From Ilumatobacter sp. (GTDB lineage: Bacteria; Actinomycetota; Acidimicrobiia; Acidimicrobiales; Ilumatobacteraceae): a stretch of DNA of 64,000 nt. Below are positions 52,547-61,827 of the stretch, piece by piece (position 1 is the first letter of the stretch; every line of letters starts with the position of its first letter). The notes beneath the pieces are model-generated. The model made no database searches. It saw nothing but the letters and a program-made list of their open reading frames with translations, and was not told where the DNA came from. The translations under genes and the position numbers were made by a program. The stretch is from contig JABJAB010000082.1 in NCBI GenBank assembly GCA_018666235.1, positions 23,069 through 87,068 of the forward strand, given 5' to 3'.

Positions 52547-53464
52547 CTACTGGGCTGTCACGGGTGGAGTAGCGACACGATTGCGACGGTGGGACTCGCG
52601 AACTCGGTCGGTCATCACCACGATGAGCGCCATCCACACGAACGCAAAGCCGATCAGCCGGTTGAAGGGCATCGGCTCGTCATAGATGGCCCAGCCGAGC
52701 CCAAAGTTGATGACGGGGACCAAGAGGTTCAGCGGCCCCAGGAGGGTGAACGGAATCGATTGGGCGGCCGACGCGAACAACATGAGGGGGACGGCGGTGA
52801 TCAACCCGGTGCCGAGGAGGAACGCCCACTCGGTGCTCGACGCGATATCGACGGCACTCCCGCTGCGGCTCGAGAGCGCGATGACGAGACCGAGAGCGGG
52901 GAAGAACAGCACGAGGGTCTCGCCGGTCAGACTGTCGATCGCTCCGAGTGGGATGTTGCGCTTGCTCAAGGCGTAGCAGCTCCACGTCGCAGCAAGAACG
53001 AGAGAGATCCATGGGGGTTGCCCAGCGCCCACCGTGAGGATCACGACCGCAATCGATGCGCAGCCGAATGCGATGCGCTGCGCGTTGTTGGGTCGCTCGC
53101 CCAGTACGAACACGCCGATCGCCATGGTGGCGAGGGGCGCAATGAAGTAGCCGAGCGCTGTTTCGATCACTCGGTCGTTGACGACCGCCCACACATAGCT
53201 CCCCCAGTTGGCAGTGAGGAGCAGCGCTGCGACCACCAGCCGTCCGATGATCGCCTTCGAATGGAATGCGACGTTGATCGCGGGCCAGGTTCCACGGAAC
53301 GTCGTGATCACCACCATCACGACGGCTGCGGTGAGCATCCGCCACCCGATGAGCTCGAGCGCGTCGAAGGCGCTCAACTGCTTCCAGTAGATGGTGAGCA
53401 GGCCCCAGATGAGGTACGCGGCGATCCCAACGCGCACGCCGTTGCGCTCTCGGTTGTCGCTCAC
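52547..53464 (-). CDS. rarD: RarD-type EamA transporter
   Basis: A 305-residue inner-membrane protein with about ten helices. The start GVRVGIAAYLIWGLLTIYWKQL, the following ELIGWRMLTAAVVM, and ETALGYFIAPLATMAIGV are typical of RarD within the EamA (drug/metabolite transporter) superfamily. The physiological substrate is unknown. The start at 53464 faces the pgl gene across a 210-bp intergenic region that contains a hairpin and short repeats. Confidence 0.88.
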   Translation of the reverse strand: MSDNRERNGVRVGIAAYLIWGLLTIYWKQLSAFDALELIGWRMLTAAVVMVVITTFRGTWPAINVAFHSKAIIGRLVVAALLLTANWGSYVWAVVNDRVIETALGYFIAPLATMAIGVFVLGERPNNAQRIAFGCASIAVVILTVGAGQPPWISLVLAATWSCYALSKRNIPLGAIDSLTGETLVLFFPALGLVIALSSRSGSAVDIASSTEWAFLLGTGLITAVPLMLFASAAQSIPFTLLGPLNLLVPVINFGLGWAIYDEPMPFNRLIGFAFVWMALIVVMTDRVRESHRRNRVATPPVTAQ

Positions 53465-53523
53465 CGCTCCACCGTATTCGGCGCGGCCCCATCGTCACCA
53501 GCCCTCCTCCCCTCAGCCCGCCC

Positions 53524-53558
53524 CACCCATCTGAAAAATGTCCTGCATTTTTCGGGTG
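53524..53558. other. AT-rich hairpin in the rarD-pgl divergent region
   Basis: The arms GAAAAATG (53533-53540) and CATTTTTC (53546-53553) pair perfectly around TCCTG. Outer arms CACCC (53524-53528) and GGGTG (53554-53558) extend the stem, leaving a four-base bulge. It sits between divergent genes, so it is not a terminator; it may be a dispersed REP-like repeat or a regulatory site. Confidence 0.55.
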
Positions 53559-53578
53559 AGGTTCGGGTGGGTCGCCAA

Positions 53579-53614
53579 GGCGGGCTGTGCGGTGGGCTGC
53601 GAGGTGGGCTGTGT
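53579..53614. repeat. three imperfect 12-bp tandem repeats
   Basis: GGCGGGCTGTGC, GGTGGGCTGCGA and GGTGGGCTGTGT follow one another directly, just before the pgl gene. Consensus GGTGGGCTGtg(t/c). It lies 61 bp upstream of the proposed GTG start and could be a binding array or neutral low-complexity sequence. Confidence 0.7.
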
Positions 53615-53674
53615 TGGCCGATGAGTGATGGCGTTCGTGGAGGCGAGCGGACTGGCTCGAACTACGGTGAAGAT

Positions 53675-54364
53675 GTGGCAGGTCGCGTGCAGGTCGTGAA
53701 GTTCGGTGCCGTCTCGGTGCGCATCTCCGATGACCCGGCCGGTGATGTCGCTCGATCGTTGGCCGTGCGACTGCGCGCCGCGATCCGGCGCCGCGGCTCA
53801 GCGTCATTGGCCGTCAGCGGCGGCTCGACTGCACCGTCCATGCTCGCGGCACTCGTACACGAGGATCTCGACTGGGACCAACTGACGATCTGGCAGGTTG
53901 ATGAGCGCGTCGCCCCCGATGGGCATGAGGATCGCAACGCAACCCAACTGTGGTTTGTTCCGGGCGAGACACGGCTCATGCCAGTGGCGGGTGATGACCT
54001 GGCGATGGCCGCCTTGCGGTATGCCGACGGTCTACCCGAACGATTCGACGCCGTCCACCTCGGTCTGGGCGACGACGGCCACACCGCCTCGTGGCCACCA
54101 TCGCCACATCCCGATGCCACGGTGGTCAGCAGCCCGAACCCAGTGGCAATGGTCGGCGACTTCAACGGTCGCGGTCGCATGACGCTCACCCCGACGCCAA
54201 TCAACCAGGCGCGTGGCCGATTGATCCTCACCACCGGCAAGACGAAATCGACGATGGTGCAGCGGTGGCTCGATCGGGACCGATCCATTCCGGTGAGTCA
54301 CGTCCGTCGCTCAGGGACGACGTTGTTCCTCGATCCCGCCGCAGCGTCGAAACTGTCGCTCTAG
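53675..54364 (+). CDS. pgl: 6-phosphogluconolactonase
   Basis: A protein of about 229 residues of the Pgl/DevB family. The GGSTAPSMLAALV loop, the IWQVDERV motif and HLGLGDDGHTASWPP carry the phosphate- and lactone-binding residues. It hydrolyses 6-phosphogluconolactone in the oxidative pentose phosphate route. It lies 11 bp before pgi, so the two are co-transcribed and share glucose-6-phosphate metabolism, to which ppgK (26 kb) also feeds. The start is uncertain: GTG 53675 is closest to the family N-terminus, ATG 53621 is in frame. The frame upstream to 52337 is spurious. Confidence 0.88.
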   Translation: MAGRVQVVKFGAVSVRISDDPAGDVARSLAVRLRAAIRRRGSASLAVSGGSTAPSMLAALVHEDLDWDQLTIWQVDERVAPDGHEDRNATQLWFVPGETRLMPVAGDDLAMAALRYADGLPERFDAVHLGLGDDGHTASWPPSPHPDATVVSSPNPVAMVGDFNGRGRMTLTPTPINQARGRLILTTGKTKSTMVQRWLDRDRSIPVSHVRRSGTTLFLDPAAASKLSL

Positions 54365-54375
54365 GGTGGCCAGCG

Positions 54376-55911
54376 ATGGAACTCGCTGACCTGGCCAACC
54401 TTGCGCAACCACCACACCTGCGGACACTGTTTGCCGACGATCCGAGGCGCGCCGAGCGCTACGTCTTCAAGGTTGCTGACCTCCGGGTCGACGTGTCGAA
54501 GCAACGGATCACCGATGATCTTGTTGGGTCGCTGATCGAACTCGCGCAGAGCGCCGGCGTCGAGCAACGGCGCGATGCGATGTTCGCCGGTGAGCGCATC
54601 AACGTGGCCGAAGACCGCGCCGTCGGTCATGTCGCGCTCCGAATGCCCGCTGATTCGAGCTTCGAGATCGATGGTGTCAACGTCGTGCCTGACGTGCACG
54701 CGGTGCTTGACGCCATGGCAGTGTTCGCGGATCGGGTTCGAGCGGACGACCGGATGACGCACGTTGTCAACATTGGGATCGGGGGGTCCGACCTCGGACC
54801 GGCGATGGCGTACCAAGCCCTCGACGCGTTCCGTCACGGACGCATCCGTTGTTCGTACGTGTCGAACATCGACGGCGCGGACATCGCTGGCGTGCTCGCC
54901 GATGCCGACCCGGCCTCCACGCTGTTCATCGTCGCATCGAAGACGTTCGGCACGATCGAGACGCTCACCAACGCTCGCACCGCGCGCCGCTGGTTGGTCG
55001 ACGCACTTGGCGAGCAGGCGGTGCCCGATCACTTCGTCGCCGTTTCGACCAACGCTGAACGTGTCGCCGACTTCGGGATCGACGCTGACAACAACATGTT
55101 CGGTTTCTGGGACTGGGTCGGCGGCCGCTACTCGGTCGACTCGGCGATTGGGCTGTCGCTCATGATCTCGATCGGCCCCGACCGATTCCGTGAATTCCTC
55201 TCGGGTTTCCATGTGATGGACGAACACTTCAGAACGGCGCCGCTGACAGAAAACGTTCCGGTGCTGCTCGCGTTGATCGGTGTCTGGAATGCCAATGGTC
55301 TCGGGTTCGACACCAAGGCCGTGCTGCCGTACGCCAACGAGCTTGCTCGCTTTCCGGCCTATCTGCAGCAGCTCGACATGGAGTCGAACGGGAAGTCGGT
55401 CGACCTCAAGGGCCAACGGATTGGCCATGACACCGGCCCCATTGTCTGGGGCGAGCCGGGCACCAACGGGCAGCACGCCTTCTACCAACTCATCCACCAG
55501 GGCACACGCATCGTGCCGGTCGACTTCATCGGGTTCGCCCGCGCGCACCACGACTTCCAAGAGCATCATGATCTGCTCATTGCGAACCTCATTGCGCAGT
55601 CGGAAGCACTCGCCTTCGGTCGAGACAACCGGTCTGAGCCGTGGCGCCATTTTGCAGGCGACCGACCGAACACGGTGATTCTCGCTGATCAGCTCACCCC
55701 ATCGGTGCTTGGCCAACTCATCGCGCTCTACGAGCACATCGTGCACGTGCAGGGGACGATCTTCGGCGTGAACAGCTACGACCAGTGGGGCGTCGAACTG
55801 GGTAAAGAGCTGGCCAATCAGGTCACCCCCGAACTGACCGGGAGCCCCGACCCCGGCGCACACGACAGCAGTACCAACGCCCTGATTCACTGGTACCGCA
55901 CGCATCGCTGA
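54376..55911 (+). CDS. pgi: glucose-6-phosphate isomerase
   Basis: A 511-residue enzyme that interconverts glucose-6-phosphate and fructose-6-phosphate. The first signature HVVNIGIGGSDLGPAMAY and the later GEPGTNGQHAFYQLIHQGT (catalytic Glu and His) are present, and FWDWVGGRYS is the phosphate-binding stretch. Length fits the family (about 500-550). ATG 54376 is chosen, since the extension to 54091 overlaps pgl in another frame. It is the second gene of the pgl-pgi pair. Confidence 0.96.
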   Translation: MELADLANLAQPPHLRTLFADDPRRAERYVFKVADLRVDVSKQRITDDLVGSLIELAQSAGVEQRRDAMFAGERINVAEDRAVGHVALRMPADSSFEIDGVNVVPDVHAVLDAMAVFADRVRADDRMTHVVNIGIGGSDLGPAMAYQALDAFRHGRIRCSYVSNIDGADIAGVLADADPASTLFIVASKTFGTIETLTNARTARRWLVDALGEQAVPDHFVAVSTNAERVADFGIDADNNMFGFWDWVGGRYSVDSAIGLSLMISIGPDRFREFLSGFHVMDEHFRTAPLTENVPVLLALIGVWNANGLGFDTKAVLPYANELARFPAYLQQLDMESNGKSVDLKGQRIGHDTGPIVWGEPGTNGQHAFYQLIHQGTRIVPVDFIGFARAHHDFQEHHDLLIANLIAQSEALAFGRDNRSEPWRHFAGDRPNTVILADQLTPSVLGQLIALYEHIVHVQGTIFGVNSYDQWGVELGKELANQVTPELTGSPDPGAHDSSTNALIHWYRTHR

Positions 55912-55981
55912 CGCGTGGTCCGCGAAAATGGACAGGTGACCGGGTTCGACTGGACAAGCCGGCGTCGGTCAGACTGGTCAG

Positions 55982-57400
<1,419 letters not shown>

Positions 57401-57457
57401 GCCCGGTCCGGGTTCAGAAGATGAATGATGGCCGGCGCTGCGGGTACGGTGGCGGCG

Positions 57458-58342
57458 ATGATTGACACAAGCAGGCCTGATATTCAACGTGTGGGGGTCG
57501 TCGGTTGCGGCCAGATGGGTGCCGGGATCGCAGAGGTGTCCGCTCGGGCTGGACTCGACACGATCGTGCACGAGATCGATGCTGCTTCGGCTGAGCGTGG
57601 ACGGAATCGTCTGATCGGCTCGTTCGACAAGGCTGTCGCTCGAGGGAGGATGACGGAGGAAGAACGTGATGCCACACTCGCACGGCTCACGTTCACGACC
57701 GACCTCGGGGACATGGCCGACCGCCGCATGGTGATCGAGGCCGTCATCGAGGACGAGCCGCTGAAGACCGAGGTGTTTCGCACCCTCGACCGGGTCGTCG
57801 AAGCCGACGATGCCATCTTGGCGAGCAACACGAGTTCGATCCCGATCATGAAGCTGGGAATCGCCACCCAGCGCCCCGAGAACGTGGTGGGCATTCACTT
57901 CTTCAATCCGGTTCCGGTGCTGAAGCTCGTTGAGCTGGTTACCAGCTTGATGACCGACGAGGCAACAGTCAAAGCCGCGAACCACTTTGCCGAAGACACG
58001 CTCGGCAAGATCGTGATTCGCAGCCAAGACCGAGCCGGTTTCGTCGTCAATGCGCTGCTGATTCCCTACATCCTCTCAGCGATTCGCATGATGGAGTCAG
58101 GCTTTGCCACGGCAGAGGACATCGACCACGGCATGGTCGAGGGGTGCAATCATCCGATGGGCCCGCTCAGTCTGGCGGACCTCATCGGGCTTGACACCAC
58201 ACTTGCCGTGGCGGTCAGCATGTACGAGGAATTCAAAGAGCCGCTGTACGCCGCACCTCCCATGCTGTCGCGGATGGTCGAGGCAGGCCTGCTCGGTCGA
58301 AAGTCCGGCCGCGGTTTCTACGACTACGGCGACCGAGGCTGA
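57458..58342 (+). CDS. 3-hydroxyacyl-CoA (3-hydroxybutyryl-CoA) dehydrogenase
   Basis: A 294-residue NAD-dependent enzyme. The Rossmann start VGVVGCGQMGAGIAEVSARAG, the VIEAVIEDEPLK stretch, NTSSIPIMKLG and the catalytic GIHFFNPVPVLKLVE segment (His-Glu pair) are the family signature. The C-terminal helical domain follows, ending in GRKSGRGFYDYG. It oxidises (S)-3-hydroxyacyl-CoA. ATG 57458 is preferred over 57425. It starts 57 bp after the ALDH and stops five bases before the B12-binding protein gene. Confidence 0.93.
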   Translation: MIDTSRPDIQRVGVVGCGQMGAGIAEVSARAGLDTIVHEIDAASAERGRNRLIGSFDKAVARGRMTEEERDATLARLTFTTDLGDMADRRMVIEAVIEDEPLKTEVFRTLDRVVEADDAILASNTSSIPIMKLGIATQRPENVVGIHFFNPVPVLKLVELVTSLMTDEATVKAANHFAEDTLGKIVIRSQDRAGFVVNALLIPYILSAIRMMESGFATAEDIDHGMVEGCNHPMGPLSLADLIGLDTTLAVAVSMYEEFKEPLYAAPPMLSRMVEAGLLGRKSGRGFYDYGDRG

Positions 58343-58347
58343 TCGCG

Positions 58348-58752
58348 ATGGCAGGAGAACGGGTACTCGTTGCCAAAGTCGGACTCGATGGCCATGACCG
58401 GGGCGTCAAAGTGGTCGCTCGCATCTTGCGTGACGCGGGCTACGAGGTCATTTACACGGGGTTGTTCCAGACGCCGGACACCGTGGCAGCAGCTGCGGTC
58501 GATGAAGATGTGGACGCCATTGGGCTGTCAATGCTGTCGGGTGCGCACATGACGCTGGCGCCACTCGTCGTCGAGAAGGTCCGCGAGCGCGGTGCTGACA
58601 TCCCCGTGGTCGTCGGTGGCATCGTGCCCAATCGTGATGTGCATGAGCTCGAATCAGCGGGCGTTGCGAAGATCCTGACTCCAGGCGCCACTGCAGACGA
58701 AGTTGTCGAGGCCATTCGTTCAGCGATTCATCCTGACGACAGCGAGGACTGA
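58348..58752 (+). CDS. stand-alone cobalamin-binding domain (methylmalonyl-CoA mutase small subunit-like)
   Basis: A 134-residue B12-binding domain. The motif DGHDRG supplies the cobalt-ligating His, LSMLSGAHM the Ser of the SxL motif, and VVVGGIVP the GG loop. These match the C-terminal domain of methylmalonyl-CoA or isobutyryl-CoA mutases encoded as separate small subunits. The large catalytic subunit is not in the window. It lies directly after the 3-hydroxyacyl-CoA dehydrogenase and seven bases before pafB. Confidence 0.88.
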   Translation: MAGERVLVAKVGLDGHDRGVKVVARILRDAGYEVIYTGLFQTPDTVAAAAVDEDVDAIGLSMLSGAHMTLAPLVVEKVRERGADIPVVVGGIVPNRDVHELESAGVAKILTPGATADEVVEAIRSAIHPDDSED

Positions 58753-58758
58753 TCTACC

Positions 58759-59721
58759 GTGTCAGCGCGGCGGGTTGACCGCGTCGAGCGACTCACCAAC
58801 TTGCTGGCGCTGCTGCTCGAGACGAGTCGACCACTCACGATGGTTGAGATCGTCGGTGCCCTCGTTGGCCAATACCCCGACGGCGAACGCAACCAGCGTG
58901 CTGCGTTCGAGCGCGACAAGGCAGCCTTACGTGACCTGGGGGTGCCGATTGAGGCCAAGTCTGAGCTGGGCCAAGGGTCACCGGGTGAATACCGGATCGA
59001 CCGCCGTGCGTACGAACTGACGGATCTGGAACTTGACGCCGACGAGCGGCGGGCACTCCAGGTTGCCGTCGCCGCTGTACGTACCGACACATCAGCAGGA
59101 CGCGATGCGATGTGGAAACTCGGAGGCTCGGCGATCGGCGAAGTCGGCACGGTGTCTGCCGTGATGCCCGACCGGCCGGAATTGCCCGTGGTACGCGCCG
59201 CGGTTGCCAGCCGATCCTTGATCAGCTTCGGGTACCGCAGCGAGCGGCGGCACATCGAACCGTGGGGCCTGCTGCTGCGCGGCGGGTTCTGGTACGTCAT
59301 CGGTCTCGACCGCGACCGCGGTGCCCAGCGCACGTTTCGCATCGATCGATTCGACGGCACACCGGATGACATCGATGTCGGCCCGTCGGGTGCATTCGAG
59401 CGCCCCGCCTCATTTGACCCGCGCGACGCGTTTCCGGCAGACCCCAAACAGATCGGTCATTCTGCAGCCGACGGCGCCGTCGCCATCGTGCGGATCGACG
59501 CCACTCGTGCCGCAGCGATTGAGCGCGAAGTCGGCGCTGATCGAGTCATCCAACGACATGGTGACGGGAGCGTCGACGTCGAGGTCCCTGCGTCAAACCT
59601 GGATGCCTTCCGATCCTGGGTTCTCGGCCTGCTCGATCATGCCGTGGTCATCGGTCCGCCCGAAACGCGCAAGGCAATTGTCGACTGGTTGTCAGTCGTG
59701 GCGGCTGGGAGTTCGGTATGA
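58759..59721 (+). CDS. pafB: WYL-domain regulator PafB
   Basis: A 320-residue regulator with an N-terminal helix-turn-helix (about 8-70, LTMVEIVGAL), a central WYL domain (SFGYRSERRHIEPWGLL, then GGFWYVIGLDRDRGAQRTFRIDR in pieces) and a WCX C-terminal part. PafB and PafC together activate the SOS-independent DNA-damage response in mycobacteria. The GTG start at 58759 follows the B12-binding gene, and its stop overlaps pafC by four bases. No Pup-proteasome genes lie beside it, unlike in mycobacteria. Confidence 0.9.
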   Translation: MSARRVDRVERLTNLLALLLETSRPLTMVEIVGALVGQYPDGERNQRAAFERDKAALRDLGVPIEAKSELGQGSPGEYRIDRRAYELTDLELDADERRALQVAVAAVRTDTSAGRDAMWKLGGSAIGEVGTVSAVMPDRPELPVVRAAVASRSLISFGYRSERRHIEPWGLLLRGGFWYVIGLDRDRGAQRTFRIDRFDGTPDDIDVGPSGAFERPASFDPRDAFPADPKQIGHSAADGAVAIVRIDATRAAAIEREVGADRVIQRHGDGSVDVEVPASNLDAFRSWVLGLLDHAVVIGPPETRKAIVDWLSVVAAGSSV

Positions 59722-60683
59722 GTGGGCCTCGCAATGCCGAGGAGCGCCTCGCCCGTCTCTTGGTGATGCTGCCCTGGTTGATGGAGGTCGGCGAAGTGCC
59801 GCTTGCCGAGGTTGCTGCCCGGTATGACTTGACCGAGGCGCAGGTTCAAACAGACCTGGAATTGGTCGCAATGTGTGGGTTGCCGCCATTCGTCGACGAG
59901 ATGATTGACGTGTTTGTTGATGATGGCCTCGTGTTCGTCGGCGTCCCCCGGCTCTTCACGCGGGCGCTTCGCCTCACCGCTCCAGAAGGCTTCTCGTTGT
60001 TGGCTTCGGCGCGAGCCGCAATGGAGCTTCCGGGAGCGGATCCGGGGGGGCCGCTGGGCCGCGGGCTGGCCAAGCTCGCCCGTGCGCTCTCCGACGTCGG
60101 GCTCGATGCCGATGTCGGCGGTACGGATGACACTGCAGGCGTGGCGATCGACCTGGATCGTCCGCCGGTGACCGACGAGTTGGCCGAGGCTGCGGCAAAC
60201 GGCTGGGAGTTGGCGGTCACGTACTACTCGCCGGCGCGTGACGAACGCACGGAACGGTCGATCGTGCCGCGTCACGTGTTCGTTGACGCGGGGAATTGGT
60301 ATGTGGTTGCCGACGATGACCGCTCCGGCGAGCGGCGCACGTTCCGCATCGACCGCATCGACACCATGACCGCGACGGGTCGGACAGTCCCGAGTGCAGA
60401 TGTCGTGTCGACGCCGGGGGCGTTCTTTGATGATGCCGATCTGCCGGTCGCCGTGCTGCGATTGGCGCCAGCCGCACAATGGCTGCTTGACCGGTATCCG
60501 ATTCGAAGCCAGATATCCCTCGCCCAGCCTGCCGGATGGATTGAGGTCAGCTTGCCGGTTGCGAACGATCGGTGGTTGGCGCGTCTCCTGATTCGCCTTG
60601 GGCCCGACGCTGTCGTGGTGTCACCCGGCGACGCTGCAGCCGAAGCTGCCGGGCTGGCATCAGCGATCCTCGCTCGGTACTGA
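59718..60683 (+). CDS. pafC: WYL-domain regulator PafC
   Basis: A 321-residue partner of PafB. The HTH (about 8-60; MLPWLMEVGEVPLAEVAARY) and the WYL domain (AVTYYSPARDERTERSIVPRHV, WYVVADDDRSGERRTFRIDRI in pieces) are clear, and the C-terminal WCX domain follows. It is translated from an ATG overlapping the pafB stop. The two act as a heterodimer or a fusion in other species. The WYL domain is thought to sense single-stranded DNA or nucleotides. Confidence 0.9.
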   Translation: MSGPRNAEERLARLLVMLPWLMEVGEVPLAEVAARYDLTEAQVQTDLELVAMCGLPPFVDEMIDVFVDDGLVFVGVPRLFTRALRLTAPEGFSLLASARAAMELPGADPGGPLGRGLAKLARALSDVGLDADVGGTDDTAGVAIDLDRPPVTDELAEAAANGWELAVTYYSPARDERTERSIVPRHVFVDAGNWYVVADDDRSGERRTFRIDRIDTMTATGRTVPSADVVSTPGAFFDDADLPVAVLRLAPAAQWLLDRYPIRSQISLAQPAGWIEVSLPVANDRWLARLLIRLGPDAVVVSPGDAAAEAAGLASAILARY

Positions 60684-60715
60684 TTCAGCCGTCGGCTGGC
60701 TGGGAGCGCCAGGCG

Positions 60716-61282
60716 TCAGCGGTCGAAGAATGCGCTGAGCTGCGACGCGTCGGTGATGCCGTGCGCAGCAAGCAGGTGCGGGAGCACGCCCGCGGTCGCT
60801 GCCGCGTCAGCCAGTGCATCGTGGGGGTTGACCAGCGGAACCCCAAATCGGTCGGCGACATCGATCAACCGGTGCGACTGCTCGCGGCCCGGGTCAAGAC
60901 GACGAGACATCCGCAGGGTGCAGAGGCGTGGGCCGAGATCAAACCCGGATCGGTGTCGTGCGGCGCGCTCGATGAAACCAGCATCGAACTGCGCATTGTG
61001 TGCAGTGAACACGGCGCCTTCAAGCCGTTCGGTCAAATCATCGAGTGCGGTCGACATCCGGGGCGCATCGCGCAGCATCGGTCGGGTGATGCCATGGATA
61101 TCGGTGGGCCCGACGCGTTGGAGCGGCCAGCGCAGTCTGACCAGCGTGCTCCAGCGGTCGATCTCGCGTCCATCGCTTTCGACGATGACAGCACCGATCT
61201 GCAAGATTCGGTCGCGACGTTGGGAGAGGCCTGACGTTTCGACGTCGACCACTGCGAAGCGGGGGAGTGGCACAACGACCAC
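60716..61282 (-). CDS. DnaQ-like 3'-5' exonuclease
   Basis: A protein of about 188 residues of the DEDDh exonuclease family. Exo I (FAVVDVETSGLS, Asp and Glu), Exo II (FTAHNAQFDAGF) and Exo III (NPHDALADAAAT, His and Asp) are all visible, so all four metal ligands and the His are present. It could be a stand-alone proofreading subunit or a DNA-repair exonuclease. The start is GTG 61282 or GTG 61273; the frame upstream to 61621 is an Arg/Ser-rich shadow. It converges on pafC. Confidence 0.85.
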   Translation of the reverse strand: MVVVPLPRFAVVDVETSGLSQRRDRILQIGAVIVESDGREIDRWSTLVRLRWPLQRVGPTDIHGITRPMLRDAPRMSTALDDLTERLEGAVFTAHNAQFDAGFIERAARHRSGFDLGPRLCTLRMSRRLDPGREQSHRLIDVADRFGVPLVNPHDALADAAATAGVLPHLLAAHGITDASQLSAFFDR

Positions 61283-61358
61283 CCTAGACAGCCATACACA
61301 CAGGGTTGGCGTACGGCGTCGATTCGACGCCGTCTGTGAGGAGAGCGACGTGAGCGGG

Positions 61359-61670
61359 TCAGCCGGCGTGTTGTGCGAGGCGACTACGTACGCCGATCGG
61401 TGCGGCCACGGTAAATCCAGCGAGGTGCCGTTCTTCTTCGGACTCGCCCGCCCAGAAGCCGTACTCGTGGTTCTCGCGAGCGAATTGCTGGCACGGTTCG
61501 CGCGCCTCGCACTCTGAACACAATCGGATGGCCTTGGCCTCACGTCGCGCCCGGGCTTGGGGGCGTTCGGCTTTGGGTGGGAAGAACAGACGGGTGCTGC
61601 CTTTGCAGTGGGCGCGCTCACGCCAGTCGTCTTCGACTATCTGAACATCGAACTGGTAGTCCACCGTCAT
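61359..61670 (-). CDS. WhiB-family iron-sulfur transcription factor
   Basis: A 103-residue protein with the four cysteines C22, C51, C54 and C60 that bind a [4Fe-4S] cluster, and the GFWAGESEEER turn (71-81) that contacts the sigma factor. WhiB proteins are restricted to actinobacteria and their phages. ATG 61670 has AGGAG at the right distance upstream; the frame continues to 61748 but without need. A possible -10 TTAAAT (minus strand, 61698-61703) with a weak -35 17 bases upstream lies ahead of it. The AT-rich leader stands out from its GC-rich surroundings. Confidence 0.92.
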   Translation of the reverse strand: MTVDYQFDVQIVEDDWRERAHCKGSTRLFFPPKAERPQARARREAKAIRLCSECEAREPCQQFARENHEYGFWAGESEEERHLAGFTVAAPIGVRSRLAQHAG

Positions 61671-61827
61671 CTGATCTCCTGGTCGCGTGCTGACTTCATT
61701 TAACACTAAATCTTCGCAGCTCGAAACGAAACGGATGAAAAGTGCCAACGTGCTGTCTGTGACCAGGGCAAACGCGAGAGACCGCCGGATCCTTGAGATC
61801 GCAGCCGTGACGGGAACCGCGTGTGGG

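Noticed and set aside
52337..53674. A 445-codon N-terminal extension of pgl
   Set aside because: It runs antisense to rarD and through the repeat-bearing intergenic region; the residues are Glu/Arg/His-rich and match no family.
54361..55905. Antisense frame (514 codons) opposite pgi
   Set aside because: pgi signatures are complete on the plus strand; the other frame is a codon-bias shadow.
58759..60683. PafB-PafC as part of a Pup-proteasome locus
   Set aside because: No pafA, pup, dop or proteasome genes are in the window on either side.
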